64,000 nucleotides of DNA from Arthrobacter sp. zg-Y1171 (GCF_025244845.1 NZ_CP104264.1:3162001-3226000), one strand, 5' to 3'. Shown: positions 1 through 9,211, counted from the stretch's first letter. Translations and numbers: made by a program. Notes: generated by a model from the letters alone, not told the origin.

Positions 1-154
1 ATTGTCGTGCGGCGGGCACCGGAACCGGTCGAACCGTCCATGACGCATCGGGGCGGGTGGAAAAACCCGGACCCGCACCCGCGATCCTTGGGAGAACCGA
101 TGTAGAACGAAGTGTTACGTGGCCACTAGCCGGTACCGCCTGCGCCGTTGTTTC
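1..154. other. Left edge, no gene recognised
   Basis: No convincing reading frame or RNA gene is visible. The similarity to the second copy of the long direct repeat begins at about position 120 and continues into the next gene. The first 119 bases are not repeated elsewhere in the window. Confidence 0.4.
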
Positions 155-1260
155 TTACCGTTTTGACGGCTGCGACGCGCGCTCCTCACCGGAATACTGC
201 GCTTCAATTTCCTTACTCCACGCACGCGCGTATAGGCCAAGGGCCGCCTGCTCCCTGAGCGGGAAGCCCAGCCCGTTGAGTGCGTGCTGGCTAGCCCCCA
301 TTGCCAGTTGCTGGGCACTGCGGCTGACGCGTTGTTTGTCTGCCCGGTACAAATACTCATCCATGGCCCTTGCCCACCGCTTCCGCCAGATATCCACTGC
401 CGGCTCTGAGGCAAGAGCGGCCATCACCCGGTGTGCGGGCATAACCCGGGGTGCGATCCGGGTCCTCATTGCCCTGCGCGCTTGCGCAGCGTGCGGGCCA
501 AAAGAACCTGTACAGGCGTGCAGATGAGCGTTCCAGTAGAAGTCCCAGCTAGTGGTTCTGCGGTCGGGCCAAACAGCGGACCGGGGGCCCCGCATCATGG
601 CGTGGCCGGCGTCGAAGAGAAGCAGGGCAGCCAGCATCGAGCGCGTGTTGAGGCTGGGAAAGCGGTTGACCGCCCACAAAGTCAGATCCATGGAGACCTC
701 GCCAATCTCAGTTGCCAGGTCCAAGCCCTTTGGCCCCCCGAACCGTGCAAATGCCGCTTCCACCACCTCAGGTACCGGTTCGCCCGGCAGCGGCGGATAA
801 ACGAGCCCCGGCGAGTGGGAGATCTTCAAGGTACCCAGCGTGGCAGCGTTTTCGTCCGCCAGCGCGTGCGTAAACTTCCATAGGCGCTTAGCGACGTCGT
901 CGGTGGCAAGCAAATGCAGGAGCACGGCGTGACGGTCGGATTCCGGGCTGCGTGACAACCGAAACCGGCTCCCCTCCCCGGTCCGCAGTTGGGAAGGCAA
1001 AGGGGCAACAACATGGCGGATAATGTCGTCGCCGACATTCTTACGCTCCGGCTCAATAGTCAGGATGGACCACAGGGTTGTGCTGGGGTGCTGCTTCACA
1101 GGGCGGGTAGCAGCACCTCGCTGGACAGTATTCGACTGCATTACGCGGCTCATTTCATCCCCAAGAATGATGTCTGACGTGGGTGTTTGTACTGTCTTCA
1201 TCCTGTGTTCCCAAAACGTGTAAGTCCATACCGGCCCCCCAAATCATTACCTGTTCGTGT
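120..1260 (-). repeat. Long direct repeat, copy 1
   Basis: This block aligns with about 17475-18645 in the same orientation. It covers the whole gene, about 30 bases beyond its stop, and the upstream region including a box CTGTGTTCCCAAAA (1203-1216) and the stretch GTCCATACCGGCC. The two copies diverge at many third positions and in the C-terminal tail, so the duplication is old or the copies were acquired separately. Ends are approximate. Confidence 0.75.
155..1153 (-). CDS. Stand-alone thiopeptide-type (LanB C-terminal-like) protein, copy 1
   Basis: The protein has about 332 residues and no sure function. Its layout resembles the C-terminal elimination or cyclisation domain of LanB and thiopeptide enzymes (SpaB_C / Lant_dehydr_C). 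There is an opening Trp (TLWSILTIEPE), a PLPSQL segment before an R-rich strand (GSRFRLSR), the FARFGGPKGLDLA block, which mirrors the family's RYGG..g motif, then a helix with MDLTLWAV and a Trp-rich segment (TTSWDFYWNAHL). The family's HLRLR stretch is not conserved. The start at 1153 was preferred because GGGGATGAAATG is conserved in copy 2; an upstream ATG at 1201 is possible. A close paralogue lies at 17503-18513. No precursor peptide, YcaO or lanthipeptide gene is adjacent. Domain assignment is by eye and tentative; the gene itself is well supported by its paralogue. Confidence 0.6.
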   Translation of the reverse strand: MSRVMQSNTVQRGAATRPVKQHPSTTLWSILTIEPERKNVGDDIIRHVVAPLPSQLRTGEGSRFRLSRSPESDRHAVLLHLLATDDVAKRLWKFTHALADENAATLGTLKISHSPGLVYPPLPGEPVPEVVEAAFARFGGPKGLDLATEIGEVSMDLTLWAVNRFPSLNTRSMLAALLLFDAGHAMMRGPRSAVWPDRRTTSWDFYWNAHLHACTGSFGPHAAQARRAMRTRIAPRVMPAHRVMAALASEPAVDIWRKRWARAMDEYLYRADKQRVSRSAQQLAMGASQHALNGLGFPLREQAALGLYARAWSKEIEAQYSGEERASQPSKR

Positions 1261-1395
1261 CCTCTTGGGCCGGTGCGCACCCAATTCCGGGAGGTACACG
1301 GTCTAGCTCGAGTTGGGAAAACCGACTTCCCGTCACGGTTGGCGTGCCCCGGGACCCTTCCCGTGGGCCGTGGCGGGATATGAAATGATCCGTCA

Positions 1396-1959
1396 ATGAC
1401 TGTCAGATGGAATCCCCAAGGATCGACAGTGGTCTCGGTCAGTCAAAGCAGCAGGCACAACTTCAGCAAGGACCAGGTGGACTCGGTTCTGCTGGTGGAA
1501 GGGCTGGGCGTTGACGGAGATGCGCATTCCGGCACCACCGTGCAGCATCTGTACAAAATGCGGTCCAACCCGACACAGCCCAACCTCCGGCAGGTGCATC
1601 TGATCCATGCGGAGCTGTTCGACGAACTGGCGCAGGACGGCTTCGAGGTACGTCCCGGCGACCTCGGGGAAAACATCACCACCCGCGGCATCGACCTCCT
1701 GCACCTGCCCGAGGGAACCCTCCTACGCATAGGACCCGCCGCCGTCGTTCAGGTAACCGGCCTGCGGAATCCCTGCCGGCAGATTGACCGCTTCCAAACC
1801 GGACTGCTCAAAGCAGTGCTGCCCCGCGACAGCGCGGGAAAAGTCGTGCGGAAGACGGGAATCATGGGCATCGTGCTGGCAGGCGGGCTGGTGAGCGTCC
1901 ACGACGAAATCCGCGTGGAGGTTCCGGCCGGGCCGCATCGCCGGCTCAAGTGCGTCTGA
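1396..1959 (+). CDS. MOSC domain protein
   Basis: This is a 187-residue MOSC (molybdenum cofactor sulfurase C-terminal) protein of the YiiM-like type. Characteristic blocks are GDLGENITTRGIDLL, LRIGPAAVVQVTGLRNPC and KTGIMGIVLAGG. The Cys in LRNPC is the residue that carries or transfers sulfur in MOSC proteins. Stand-alone MOSC proteins take part in molybdenum-linked N-hydroxylated base reduction or are unassigned; nothing nearby narrows the role. The ATG has only a weak upstream purine stretch. It sits between copy 1 of the direct repeat and the 3-prime end of the amino-sugar operon. Confidence 0.88.
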   Translation: MTVRWNPQGSTVVSVSQSSRHNFSKDQVDSVLLVEGLGVDGDAHSGTTVQHLYKMRSNPTQPNLRQVHLIHAELFDELAQDGFEVRPGDLGENITTRGIDLLHLPEGTLLRIGPAAVVQVTGLRNPCRQIDRFQTGLLKAVLPRDSAGKVVRKTGIMGIVLAGGLVSVHDEIRVEVPAGPHRRLKCV

Positions 1960-2017
1960 AACTCCTGCGCGGAAGGTGAGCACGGCCGCCGCCAAGGCAG
2001 CGTCCGGGCCCATCCAT

Positions 2018-3139
2018 TCAAGGGCCGCTAACCCACTGCCCTGCGCGCATAACGGCCTTCACCGCCAGGTCGCCGTCCAGGGCAACCAGATCAGCGCGCC
2101 GGGCGGCTTCGATTCGGCCGACGTTGCTGAGGCCAAGCATCGCGGCCGGGCTCCCGGTGAGTGCTTCGACGGCCTTGGGCAGCGGTATGCCCACCGTCTT
2201 CACGGTGTACCTCAGGGCGGCGTCGAGAGTCAGTGTGCTGCCGGCAATGCTTCCGCCCTCAACGGCCCGCGCCTGCCCCTGATGCACATCCACCGCGACA
2301 CCGCCCAGGGCATAGCGGCCGTCCGGGGCGCAGGCGGCGGCCATGGCATCGGTGACCAGGACCGTGCGGCACGGGCTGTTGAACACCGTGCGGACAGCCG
2401 CCGGGTGCAGATGCACGCCGTCAGCTATGACTTCGGCGAAGACCGCACTGTTTTCCAATAGTGCAATCGCAGGTCCAGGTTCGCGGTGATGCACCGGACG
2501 CATGCCGTTGAACAAGTGCGTGCCAATGCGGGCACCGGCCCCGATGGCCGCCAGCGTTTGGGCATACGTGGCACCGGTATGGCCGATCGCCGCTTTTGCT
2601 CCATGGGCGGTGATTGCCGCAATGGCTTCGCGGCTGCCGTCCAACTCCGGCGCCAGGGTGACCATCCGGATGGTCCCCGCCCCGGCCTCGAGGAGTTCCA
2701 GCAACTCCGGCATCCGCAGTTCCTGCAGGAATTCGGGCGCGTGCGCACCCCGGTGGTCAGGACTCAGCCAAGGGCCTTCCAGATGAATACCAACGACGAC
2801 GCCGTCCCGCACCTTTCCTGCAAGGCCGCGAACACTTGCCACGAGTTCGTTATGGGGGCGGGTCACGAGGCTGGCCATCATGGTGGTGGTGCCGTGGGCC
2901 AGGTGGACGGCGGCAATACGATCGGCAGCGTTGGCCTCCGGGTCGCTGAAGGAGTACCCGCCGCCGCCATGGACGTGCGCATCGATGAATCCGGGAACCA
3001 CCGTGCCGTCAAGACTGTAGTCAGCCCGGCGTGGAGGGCTGCCGGGGCCGGCGTCAGTAATGTCCTCTCCGTCCACTTCGATCCAGCCCGGCTCCTGCAT
3101 GCCCTCGGGGGTGAGCACTGCTGCGGCTTCGACGATCAT
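2018..3139 (-). CDS. nagA: N-acetylhexosamine-6-phosphate deacetylase
   Basis: This 373-residue cytoplasmic amidohydrolase removes acetate from an N-acetylhexosamine 6-phosphate. Visible active-site features are the metal motif H55-x-H57 in DAHVHGGGG, Glu121 in HLEGPWLS, His187 in GHTGA, His208 in GTHLFNGM and catalytic Asp264 in LVTDAMAAA. The ATG at 3139 overlaps the TGA of the upstream ROK kinase (ATGA), so the two are translationally coupled. An upstream in-frame extension was not used because it would lie inside the kinase. It is the last gene of the minus-strand operon. NagA and AgaA (GlcNAc versus GalNAc) cannot be separated by sequence here. The neighbouring AgaS-like, PfkB and aldolase genes favour the GalNAc route. 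Confidence 0.92.
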   Translation of the reverse strand: MIVEAAAVLTPEGMQEPGWIEVDGEDITDAGPGSPPRRADYSLDGTVVPGFIDAHVHGGGGYSFSDPEANAADRIAAVHLAHGTTTMMASLVTRPHNELVASVRGLAGKVRDGVVVGIHLEGPWLSPDHRGAHAPEFLQELRMPELLELLEAGAGTIRMVTLAPELDGSREAIAAITAHGAKAAIGHTGATYAQTLAAIGAGARIGTHLFNGMRPVHHREPGPAIALLENSAVFAEVIADGVHLHPAAVRTVFNSPCRTVLVTDAMAAACAPDGRYALGGVAVDVHQGQARAVEGGSIAGSTLTLDAALRYTVKTVGIPLPKAVEALTGSPAAMLGLSNVGRIEAARRADLVALDGDLAVKAVMRAGQWVSGP

Positions 3140-4113
3140 GCGGTTCCTGACGGTGCGGATTCCGGTGACAGACGGGCAGGCCGGTTCAGCAGCAGCTCCC
3201 GCGCGTTCAGGGCGGCTCCGATGAAGCCGGCATCCTGGCCCAGCCGGGCGCACAGGAGATGCGGACGCCGGGCAGATCCCAGCAGCCGGTCCAGGCGCTC
3301 GCGCAGGGGAACCAGGAGGGCATCACCGGCCTGGGACAACCCGCCGCCGATGATGAAGGCTTCCGTCCCAAGAATGTTGGCGCACTGGGCGATGCTGAAG
3401 GCGAGGGCGTCCACGGCGTCGCCCCAGACCCGCCGCGCCACCGCATCCCCCTGCAGGGCACGGTCCGCCACCTCCCGGGCACCGTCCATCTGGTGCCCCG
3501 CCTGTGCCGCATACCTCCGGGCGATAGCGGCGGCGGACGCCACGGATTCCAGCGTGGCAGTACCGGTCAGCGAACCGGCCGGGACAAGGGCCTGCCCGAT
3601 TTCGCCGGCATACCCCCCGGCCGTGACCCGTTTGCCCTCGCAGAAAACGGCGGCGGCGATCCCGGTTCCGATGACGATGACCAGGACGTCCCGGAAGTCC
3701 TTCGCCCCGCCCAACCGCAATTCCGCGTCTCCGGCGGCAGCGACGTCGTGTCCAAACGCCACGGGGATTCCCAGCCTTCGTTCCGCTTCCTCCGCAAAGG
3801 GATAGTTCCGCCAGCCGAGGTTGGCGGAATAGACAGCGGTTCCCGTGCCCGGGTCAACAATCCCGGGCACGATCACCCCCGCGGCCTCGATCCGGCTTTC
3901 GGGCAGCTCGCTCCTGAAGTCGCGGGCAAGCTCCGCAATCCGGTCCAGCACTGCTTCTGCGGGCCTGGCCTTGTCGAGGGGAGTCGGAACACGGCAGAAC
4001 GCCTGCAGCCGGCCCGAGGGGCCGACCACTCCTGCCTTGATATAGGTTCCGCCGACGTCGAAGGCCAGGACCGTTGAAGATCCGGCACCGAGCGATATGG
4101 CTGGTAGGGACAT
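3136..4113 (-). CDS. ROK-family amino-sugar kinase without zinc motif
   Basis: The 325-residue protein has the ROK/ASKHA fold: phosphate-1 loop FDVGGTYIKAG (residues about 18-28), a GHDVAAAGDAE segment that holds the catalytic Asp, and the IVIGTGIAAAVF adenosine-side strand. It probably phosphorylates the imported N-acetylhexosamine at C6, feeding the deacetylase downstream. The ROK signature region reads GEIGQALVPAGSLTGTATLE. The usual GEIGH His is Gln, and the CxCGxxGC zinc cluster is absent, with no Cys nearby. Such zinc-less ROK proteins exist, so activity is not excluded. A strong site (GAGGAAA) precedes the ATG. It is coupled to the deacetylase by an ATGA overlap. Confidence 0.88.
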   Translation of the reverse strand: MSLPAISLGAGSSTVLAFDVGGTYIKAGVVGPSGRLQAFCRVPTPLDKARPAEAVLDRIAELARDFRSELPESRIEAAGVIVPGIVDPGTGTAVYSANLGWRNYPFAEEAERRLGIPVAFGHDVAAAGDAELRLGGAKDFRDVLVIVIGTGIAAAVFCEGKRVTAGGYAGEIGQALVPAGSLTGTATLESVASAAAIARRYAAQAGHQMDGAREVADRALQGDAVARRVWGDAVDALAFSIAQCANILGTEAFIIGGGLSQAGDALLVPLRERLDRLLGSARRPHLLCARLGQDAGFIGAALNARELLLNRPARLSPESAPSGTA

Positions 4114-4200
4114 GCTGGTTTCCTCGTCGTAGCGGCGTTGTGATGACCCAACGGGCCAATGATCCCCCGGCAGCTGCAGGGATCCGGTTATTCCCGGGCG

Positions 4201-5949
4201 TCAGGTGCGCCGCTCCAGCTGCCGCCGATAGACCAGGAAGGCACCGCCGACGAGGATGGCCAGCAGGGCTGAACCGCCCAGCGCGAGAGCGGAGACAGGC
4301 CCCAGTCCGCCGCCGGTATTGGCAAGGACATCCACCTGCGGGGTGGGCGGGGCTGGCGTAGTCGCTACCGGCGGCGCAACCGGCGGCACAACCGGCGCCG
4401 TCGACGGCTCAGGACTCACCGGCCCGGGCACCGCGGCCCGGGAGCCGATCATTACGGTCTGTCCCAACAGGTTCGTGCCCTCGGACGCATTCCAGGTGCC
4501 GATATTTGCGGCCTGCACGGCGAACCGGGCATCGGCTGCGGTACCCGGATCGGATGACGGGAAGGCAACCGCGAGCTGATAGCTGCCTTCGGCCAGGGAA
4601 GCGAGCGCCGGATCGGACAGGCTCAGCGTGGTGGACAACGTGTTGGTTGTTCCCGGCAGCCAGCGGCGGAGATCGGCGTTGGACGTGAACGGCACCGAAG
4701 TTGTGGAACCATCGCTGCCGGTCAGCACCAGCAGGGCCGTCCGCGGCGCATAGGGGGCGGCCCACCCGTCATTGCGTACGTCAACGGAAACCACCACGGA
4801 CTCATCCGCCGCTGCAGTGGACACGGCGGACCCATCCGCCGGTGCAACGGAGGAGGACTCCATAACAAACCGGTAGCCCAGCCTCTTCGCCGTCTCGGCA
4901 AGCCCTGCCTCACCCCAGGAATTCAGCACGTCCCGGTTGTAGTCGGTGTTGAGGTAGCTGTAGTGATAGCGGGCCAGTTCGGCCGAGGCGCTTTCCCATT
5001 CCGACCGGGGCGGGTTCACGTTGCAGGTTTCGCCGCCCACCGGAACGTAGAGGCTGTCAGCGGCCAGGTACTCCTGGTCCAGGGTAATCGGGTCCGAAAG
5101 GAAGGTGCCCCAGTCGTCCGGGGCGGCGAGCAGGCAGTCGTTGTGGTGTCCGGTGCGCGCTATGACGGTATCCGTGTACGCTTCCGCGGCCGTGACTGCA
5201 CTCGACGCCGCGGCGGGCACGCCGAGCATCTGCTGCTTCGAAGCCATCGTGCGCACCTGGACACCGCGGTCTGCGGGCAGCTCATCGAGCAGGGCCTGGG
5301 TGACGGCCGAGCGCTTGGCCCAGTCCTCCGGGGTCACGACACCGGGATTCGCCGGGTCTGCCACGAAGTGATCCGTGTAGTAGCCCTCGCCCCACAACCC
5401 GATCAGCCCGTTCTGCACTACTGGAATCACGTCGGAGTTCGCGCGCAGCACCGGTCCAAGCTGTTTGATATGCGCAAGCACCACGTCCAGGGGTGCGTCT
5501 CCGTAAGGCGGCGTGTAGGGCCAGGCGCCGCCCTGGACATAGGCGAACCGCGTAATCACCGACACTCCGGCTTCACGTGCCGTGTCGTAGTCGGCCTGGA
5601 CCAGCGCCAGGAACTCCTCGTCGAGGACCGGGTCCGCTGCGAACTTCTCCAGGTAAAAGACCCGCAGGATCTGCGTTATGCCCTGCGGCCGGAGTGCTGC
5701 CAGGGCCGCTGCATCGAGCGGGACGTAGCCCGAACCGTCCGCGCGGTAGTGGGTCTCGGTGTGGTGGTAGAACCCTCGCTGGGGGTTGGCGATCACCTCG
5801 TTGCTGGGTTCGTAGGCCACCGTGGCGGCCGTATCGCCCGGCACGTAGACGGAGGGGGCGGGTGCGGGGTCAAGGGCGACGGCTGCTGCCGCCGGCCCGG
5901 CAAGGGCGACAGCGGCAGCCAGAAGAACCGCCAGCGTAGGTTTTTTCAT
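4201..5949 (-). CDS. Cell-wall-anchored DUF4874/DUF4832 protein
   Basis: The 582-residue protein is exported and sortase-anchored. It has an N-terminal signal peptide (MKKPTLAVLLAAAVALAG), and the C terminus holds LANTG at residues 542-546, a hydrophobic span and RRQLERR. LAxTG is the sorting signal used by class E sortases of high-GC actinobacteria. The body begins with the NPQRGFYHH motif of DUF4874, a barrel-like domain, and continues into a DUF4832-like region. A Pro-rich linker (PTPQVDVLANTGG) precedes the anchor. It is encoded between the ABC permeases and the amino-sugar kinase in one operon. A role in binding or cleaving a GalNAc-containing surface or environmental glycan is an inference; no catalytic residues are established for these DUFs. 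Confidence 0.85.
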   Translation of the reverse strand: MKKPTLAVLLAAAVALAGPAAAAVALDPAPAPSVYVPGDTAATVAYEPSNEVIANPQRGFYHHTETHYRADGSGYVPLDAAALAALRPQGITQILRVFYLEKFAADPVLDEEFLALVQADYDTAREAGVSVITRFAYVQGGAWPYTPPYGDAPLDVVLAHIKQLGPVLRANSDVIPVVQNGLIGLWGEGYYTDHFVADPANPGVVTPEDWAKRSAVTQALLDELPADRGVQVRTMASKQQMLGVPAAASSAVTAAEAYTDTVIARTGHHNDCLLAAPDDWGTFLSDPITLDQEYLAADSLYVPVGGETCNVNPPRSEWESASAELARYHYSYLNTDYNRDVLNSWGEAGLAETAKRLGYRFVMESSSVAPADGSAVSTAAADESVVVSVDVRNDGWAAPYAPRTALLVLTGSDGSTTSVPFTSNADLRRWLPGTTNTLSTTLSLSDPALASLAEGSYQLAVAFPSSDPGTAADARFAVQAANIGTWNASEGTNLLGQTVMIGSRAAVPGPVSPEPSTAPVVPPVAPPVATTPAPPTPQVDVLANTGGGLGPVSALALGGSALLAILVGGAFLVYRRQLERRT

Positions 5950-5969
5950 GATTCTCCAGATGTCGAGGA

Positions 5970-6890
5970 TTACTTCAGGCCGCTTGAGGCGAGGCCGTCA
6001 ATAACCCGGCGCTGCAACAAGATGAACAAGAGAAGCACCGGCGCCATGGCCAGCAGGCTCGCGGCCATCACCACGGGGTAGTCCGTAGTACGGTCGCCAA
6101 TCAGGGTTGCCAGCCCGGCAGACAACGGCATCCGGTCGCTGAAGGTGGTTACCACCAGCGGCCAGAGCAACTCGTTCCATGACCACAGCACTGTGGTGAT
6201 GGCCAGGACGCTCATGGTGGGCCGCGCCAGCGGCAGCATGACCCGCCAGAAAATCTGGAACGGATTCGCGCCGTCCAGCCGTGCGGCTTCCTCCAACTCC
6301 GCGGGCATGCTCAGGAAGGCCGTGCGCATCAGGTAGGTCCCGAAAGCGCTGAAAAGGCCGGGCAGGACAAGGCCGCCCACACTGTCCAGCAGCCCGAGGC
6401 CCTGCACAATCTGGTACTGGGACAGGAGGTAAACCTGCGACGGGACCATCAGGATCGACAGCACCAGGGCGAGCAGGACCGACCGGCCGCGGAAACGCAT
6501 CCGGGCGAAGGCATAGCCGGCCAGCGTGCAGAAGAGGATCTGTGCCAGGGTGCGGATCACCGTAATCACCACGGAGTTCTGCAGCTGGCCCAGGAAGGGC
6601 AGCCGCTCGAAGACCTCCGCATAGTTCGACCACTGCAGCTCCGCCGGCCAGAACACCGGCGTGACGCTTTGGACCTCTGCGTTGGTGGACAGCGACATGA
6701 TGATCTGCCACACGAAGGGGAAAGCCATGACCAGTGCACCCAGTCCCAGCACAATGTGCGCCACGGCGTGGGAGCCGCCCCGCCGTCGGGCCCGTGCCCT
6801 CGCCCGGGCGCGGGACTTCCGCTGCAGCGATTTCGACGCCGTCTCCGGCACCGCATCGGGCATCCGCACGGGCATTAACCTGTTAGTCAC
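5970..6890 (-). CDS. Sugar ABC transporter permease (MalG type)
   Basis: The 306-residue inner-membrane permease has about six transmembrane segments. Its EAA loop near the C-terminal third, EEAARLDGANPFQIFWRVMLP, contacts the ATPase. It has a basic N terminus (RARARARARRRGG). The GTG start overlaps the TAA stop of the preceding permease (GTGACTAA), which supports coupling. As usual for carbohydrate uptake class 1 systems no ATPase is encoded here; a shared MsiK-type ATPase elsewhere is expected. The predicted substrate is an amino sugar or amino-sugar oligomer, judged from the operon only. Confidence 0.93.
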   Translation of the reverse strand: MTNRLMPVRMPDAVPETASKSLQRKSRARARARARRRGGSHAVAHIVLGLGALVMAFPFVWQIIMSLSTNAEVQSVTPVFWPAELQWSNYAEVFERLPFLGQLQNSVVITVIRTLAQILFCTLAGYAFARMRFRGRSVLLALVLSILMVPSQVYLLSQYQIVQGLGLLDSVGGLVLPGLFSAFGTYLMRTAFLSMPAELEEAARLDGANPFQIFWRVMLPLARPTMSVLAITTVLWSWNELLWPLVVTTFSDRMPLSAGLATLIGDRTTDYPVVMAASLLAMAPVLLLFILLQRRVIDGLASSGLK

Positions 6891-7863
6891 TCTGCACCCA
6901 CTTCTTCTGGAACCGGAACTGCAGCAGGGTGACGAAGCCGATGATCAGGAGGATCACCATGGCGATCGCGGCCGCGAACCCCTTGTCGTTGTTGACGAAT
7001 CCTTCTCGGTAGAAGAAGTAGACGAGGGACATGCTCTTGGGCAGGACGGGGTTGCTGCTGCCCAGGATCGCGTAGAGCAGGTCGAAGAGCTGGAAGCTGG
7101 AGATGACCGTAACGATCGTGACGAAGAAGACGCTGGGTGAAAGCAGCGGAACGGTGATGGATTTGAACTGTCCCCAGCGGGTTGCACCGTCGAGCTCGGC
7201 GGCTTCATAGAGTTCCGGCGGAATGTTCTTGAGCCCTGCAGCCAGCACAATCAGGCTGAATCCGAGCGAGGACCACAGTCCCACAATCGCCACCGCCACC
7301 ATTGCGAACACCGGCGTGCTGATCCAGTAGGGCCCGTCAATGCCCAGGAATCCCAGGCCGTAGTTCACCAGCCCGAAATCGCCGTTGAAAATGAGCCGCC
7401 AGACCATGGCGACCGCCGTCGGCATGGCGACGTACGGGAGGAAGAAAAGCACCCGGTAGACGGAGGCGAAGCGCAGGCCCGGAAGGTTCAGCAGGCTCGC
7501 CAGGTAGACCGCGATGGGTATCCCCAGCATCACAATGCCGGTGTACAGCAGCGTGTTGCCCAGCGACCGGTACAGCTGCGGGTCGGCCAGCAGCTCGGTG
7601 TAATTCTGCAGGCCCGCAAAGGTCGACCCGCCGAACGGCCCTGTCTCCGTGAAGGACATGGCGACGGTCTGGACAATCGGCCACAGGTAGAACACGGCGA
7701 TGCCGAGCACCAGCGGCGCAATAAAGAACCACGGCCACAGTCCGTCCCTGCCGGGGCGCCTGCGCTTCCCTGCCGGTCCGGGCAGCGGGGCCGTGCGGGC
7801 CGGCCCCGCGCCGTCCTCCTGGGACGGCGCGGGGCGGCCTGCACGGCGGTCAGTTGTCGTCAT
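6883..7863 (-). CDS. Sugar ABC transporter permease (MalF type)
   Basis: The 326-residue permease has a proline- and arginine-rich cytoplasmic N terminus and six transmembrane spans starting at WFFIAPLVLGIAVFYLWP. An EAA loop (LYEAAELDGATRWGQFKSI) is present. It pairs with the MalG-type permease downstream, with which it overlaps by 8 bases, and follows the binding-protein gene by 4 bases. The three form a class 1 carbohydrate importer. Confidence 0.93.
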   Translation of the reverse strand: MTTTDRRAGRPAPSQEDGAGPARTAPLPGPAGKRRRPGRDGLWPWFFIAPLVLGIAVFYLWPIVQTVAMSFTETGPFGGSTFAGLQNYTELLADPQLYRSLGNTLLYTGIVMLGIPIAVYLASLLNLPGLRFASVYRVLFFLPYVAMPTAVAMVWRLIFNGDFGLVNYGLGFLGIDGPYWISTPVFAMVAVAIVGLWSSLGFSLIVLAAGLKNIPPELYEAAELDGATRWGQFKSITVPLLSPSVFFVTIVTVISSFQLFDLLYAILGSSNPVLPKSMSLVYFFYREGFVNNDKGFAAAIAMVILLIIGFVTLLQFRFQKKWVQSD

Positions 7864-7867
7864 GGCA

Positions 7868-9211
7868 TCATTCTTCGGCGAGCGCAGCGTTCATCTTGCT
7901 TGCCAGCTCATCCGCTGTGTCCTTCACCGGCTTCTCCCCGGAGAACCCCTGCGGCAGCAAGTCGGTCTCAAAGGCGTTCCACACGGCGGAGTTTTTGCTT
8001 ACCGGGAGGGGCTGGGCGTAGTCGAGTGCGTCAAGGAATACCTGGAGATTGGCCTCGGGCATGGAACCGGTGAATGCGCTCTGGGTTCCTTCGAAGGCGG
8101 GGATGACCGCTCCGGCGTCGCCCTGTTGCTGCTGCGCCTCCTTGCTGGCAAGGAAGGCCTGCAGGGCCTGCGCCGCCTGCTTCTCCTTCGATGTTGCCGA
8201 GACAACGTTCGCCACGCCGTGGATCACGGTGGCTTGTTCCTCGCCCTGCGGCAGCGGCAGCACCACGACGTCGCTTTCCATTTCCGTATCGGTCAGCGCC
8301 GAGCGGAACCAGCTGCCGCCCCAGTACATGGCGAGCTTGCCCGAGGTGAACCACTGGTCCGCCGTCGTGTCCGTGAGCTGCTGGATGGACGGCGAACCGT
8401 TGTTGGCGATCAAGTCGGTCCAGAACTGGATCCCCGCCTGCGTCTCCGGTGAGGAGTAGCCCGATGTGCCGTCTTCGATCACGGTGCCGCCGGCCTGGAA
8501 GATGGTGTTGTAGTACGTGGTCTGGCCGTCCATTCCGCCGGCGCCGCCGTATGAGCCGTCGGCAGCCAGCGCCGCGGAGATGTCGGCAGCCGTCTTCTGG
8601 AACTCTTCCCAGGTCCAGTCCCCGGTGGGCAGCGGCACGCCGGCCTTCTCGAAGAGGGCTTTGTTGGCCCAGATGCCGATGGTGTCGAAGTCCTTGGGCA
8701 CGCCGTACCGGACGTCGTCGATCGTGTACAGGTCAACAAGTGCTTCCGGATAGTTGGCCGGATCGATATCGCCCGCGTCAACGGCGCCGGTAATCGGCTC
8801 AAGCTTGCCGTTCGAGGCGTAAAGACCGATGTTCGGGCCGTTGATCCAGAAGAGATCAGGAAGGGTATCGCTGGAGGCCTGCGTTTGCAGCTTGGTCCAG
8901 TATTCGGCATAGGGCGTGACATTGACCGAGACGTCAATGTTCGGGTACTCCTCGTTGAACGCGGTGATGTTCTCTTCGATCGCCGCCACCTGGTTCTTGT
9001 CCCACACCCCGTAGGTGATCTCTGCGGTCAGGTCTTTGTCGGCAGCCGAATACTCGCCCGGCTCGGCGGACTCCGCATTCGAACCGCATCCGCTGGCCAC
9101 CATGGCCAGCCCGACGCCGAGCGCGACCCCGGCGGCGACCCGCCGGGTGGGCGGGCGTACGGGAGTGCGCCGGGCGGAGCGCCAAGCGGCAGAAGGGAAC
9201 AGGTTTTTCAT
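7868..9211 (-). CDS. Extracellular sugar-binding lipoprotein
   Basis: The 447-residue solute-binding protein has a type II signal peptide. The lipobox VASGC lies after an Arg-rich n-region and hydrophobic core, so the mature protein is membrane-anchored by its Cys. The mature part has the family 1 pattern (ITYGVWDKNQ, then PDLFWINGPN and YGVPKDFDTIGIWANKALF). It captures the imported sugar for the two permeases. Its ATG overlaps the stop of the oxidoreductase upstream (ATGA), with AAGGA as ribosome-binding site. Substrate specificity is not readable from sequence. Confidence 0.93.
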   Translation of the reverse strand: MKNLFPSAAWRSARRTPVRPPTRRVAAGVALGVGLAMVASGCGSNAESAEPGEYSAADKDLTAEITYGVWDKNQVAAIEENITAFNEEYPNIDVSVNVTPYAEYWTKLQTQASSDTLPDLFWINGPNIGLYASNGKLEPITGAVDAGDIDPANYPEALVDLYTIDDVRYGVPKDFDTIGIWANKALFEKAGVPLPTGDWTWEEFQKTAADISAALAADGSYGGAGGMDGQTTYYNTIFQAGGTVIEDGTSGYSSPETQAGIQFWTDLIANNGSPSIQQLTDTTADQWFTSGKLAMYWGGSWFRSALTDTEMESDVVVLPLPQGEEQATVIHGVANVVSATSKEKQAAQALQAFLASKEAQQQQGDAGAVIPAFEGTQSAFTGSMPEANLQVFLDALDYAQPLPVSKNSAVWNAFETDLLPQGFSGEKPVKDTADELASKMNAALAEE

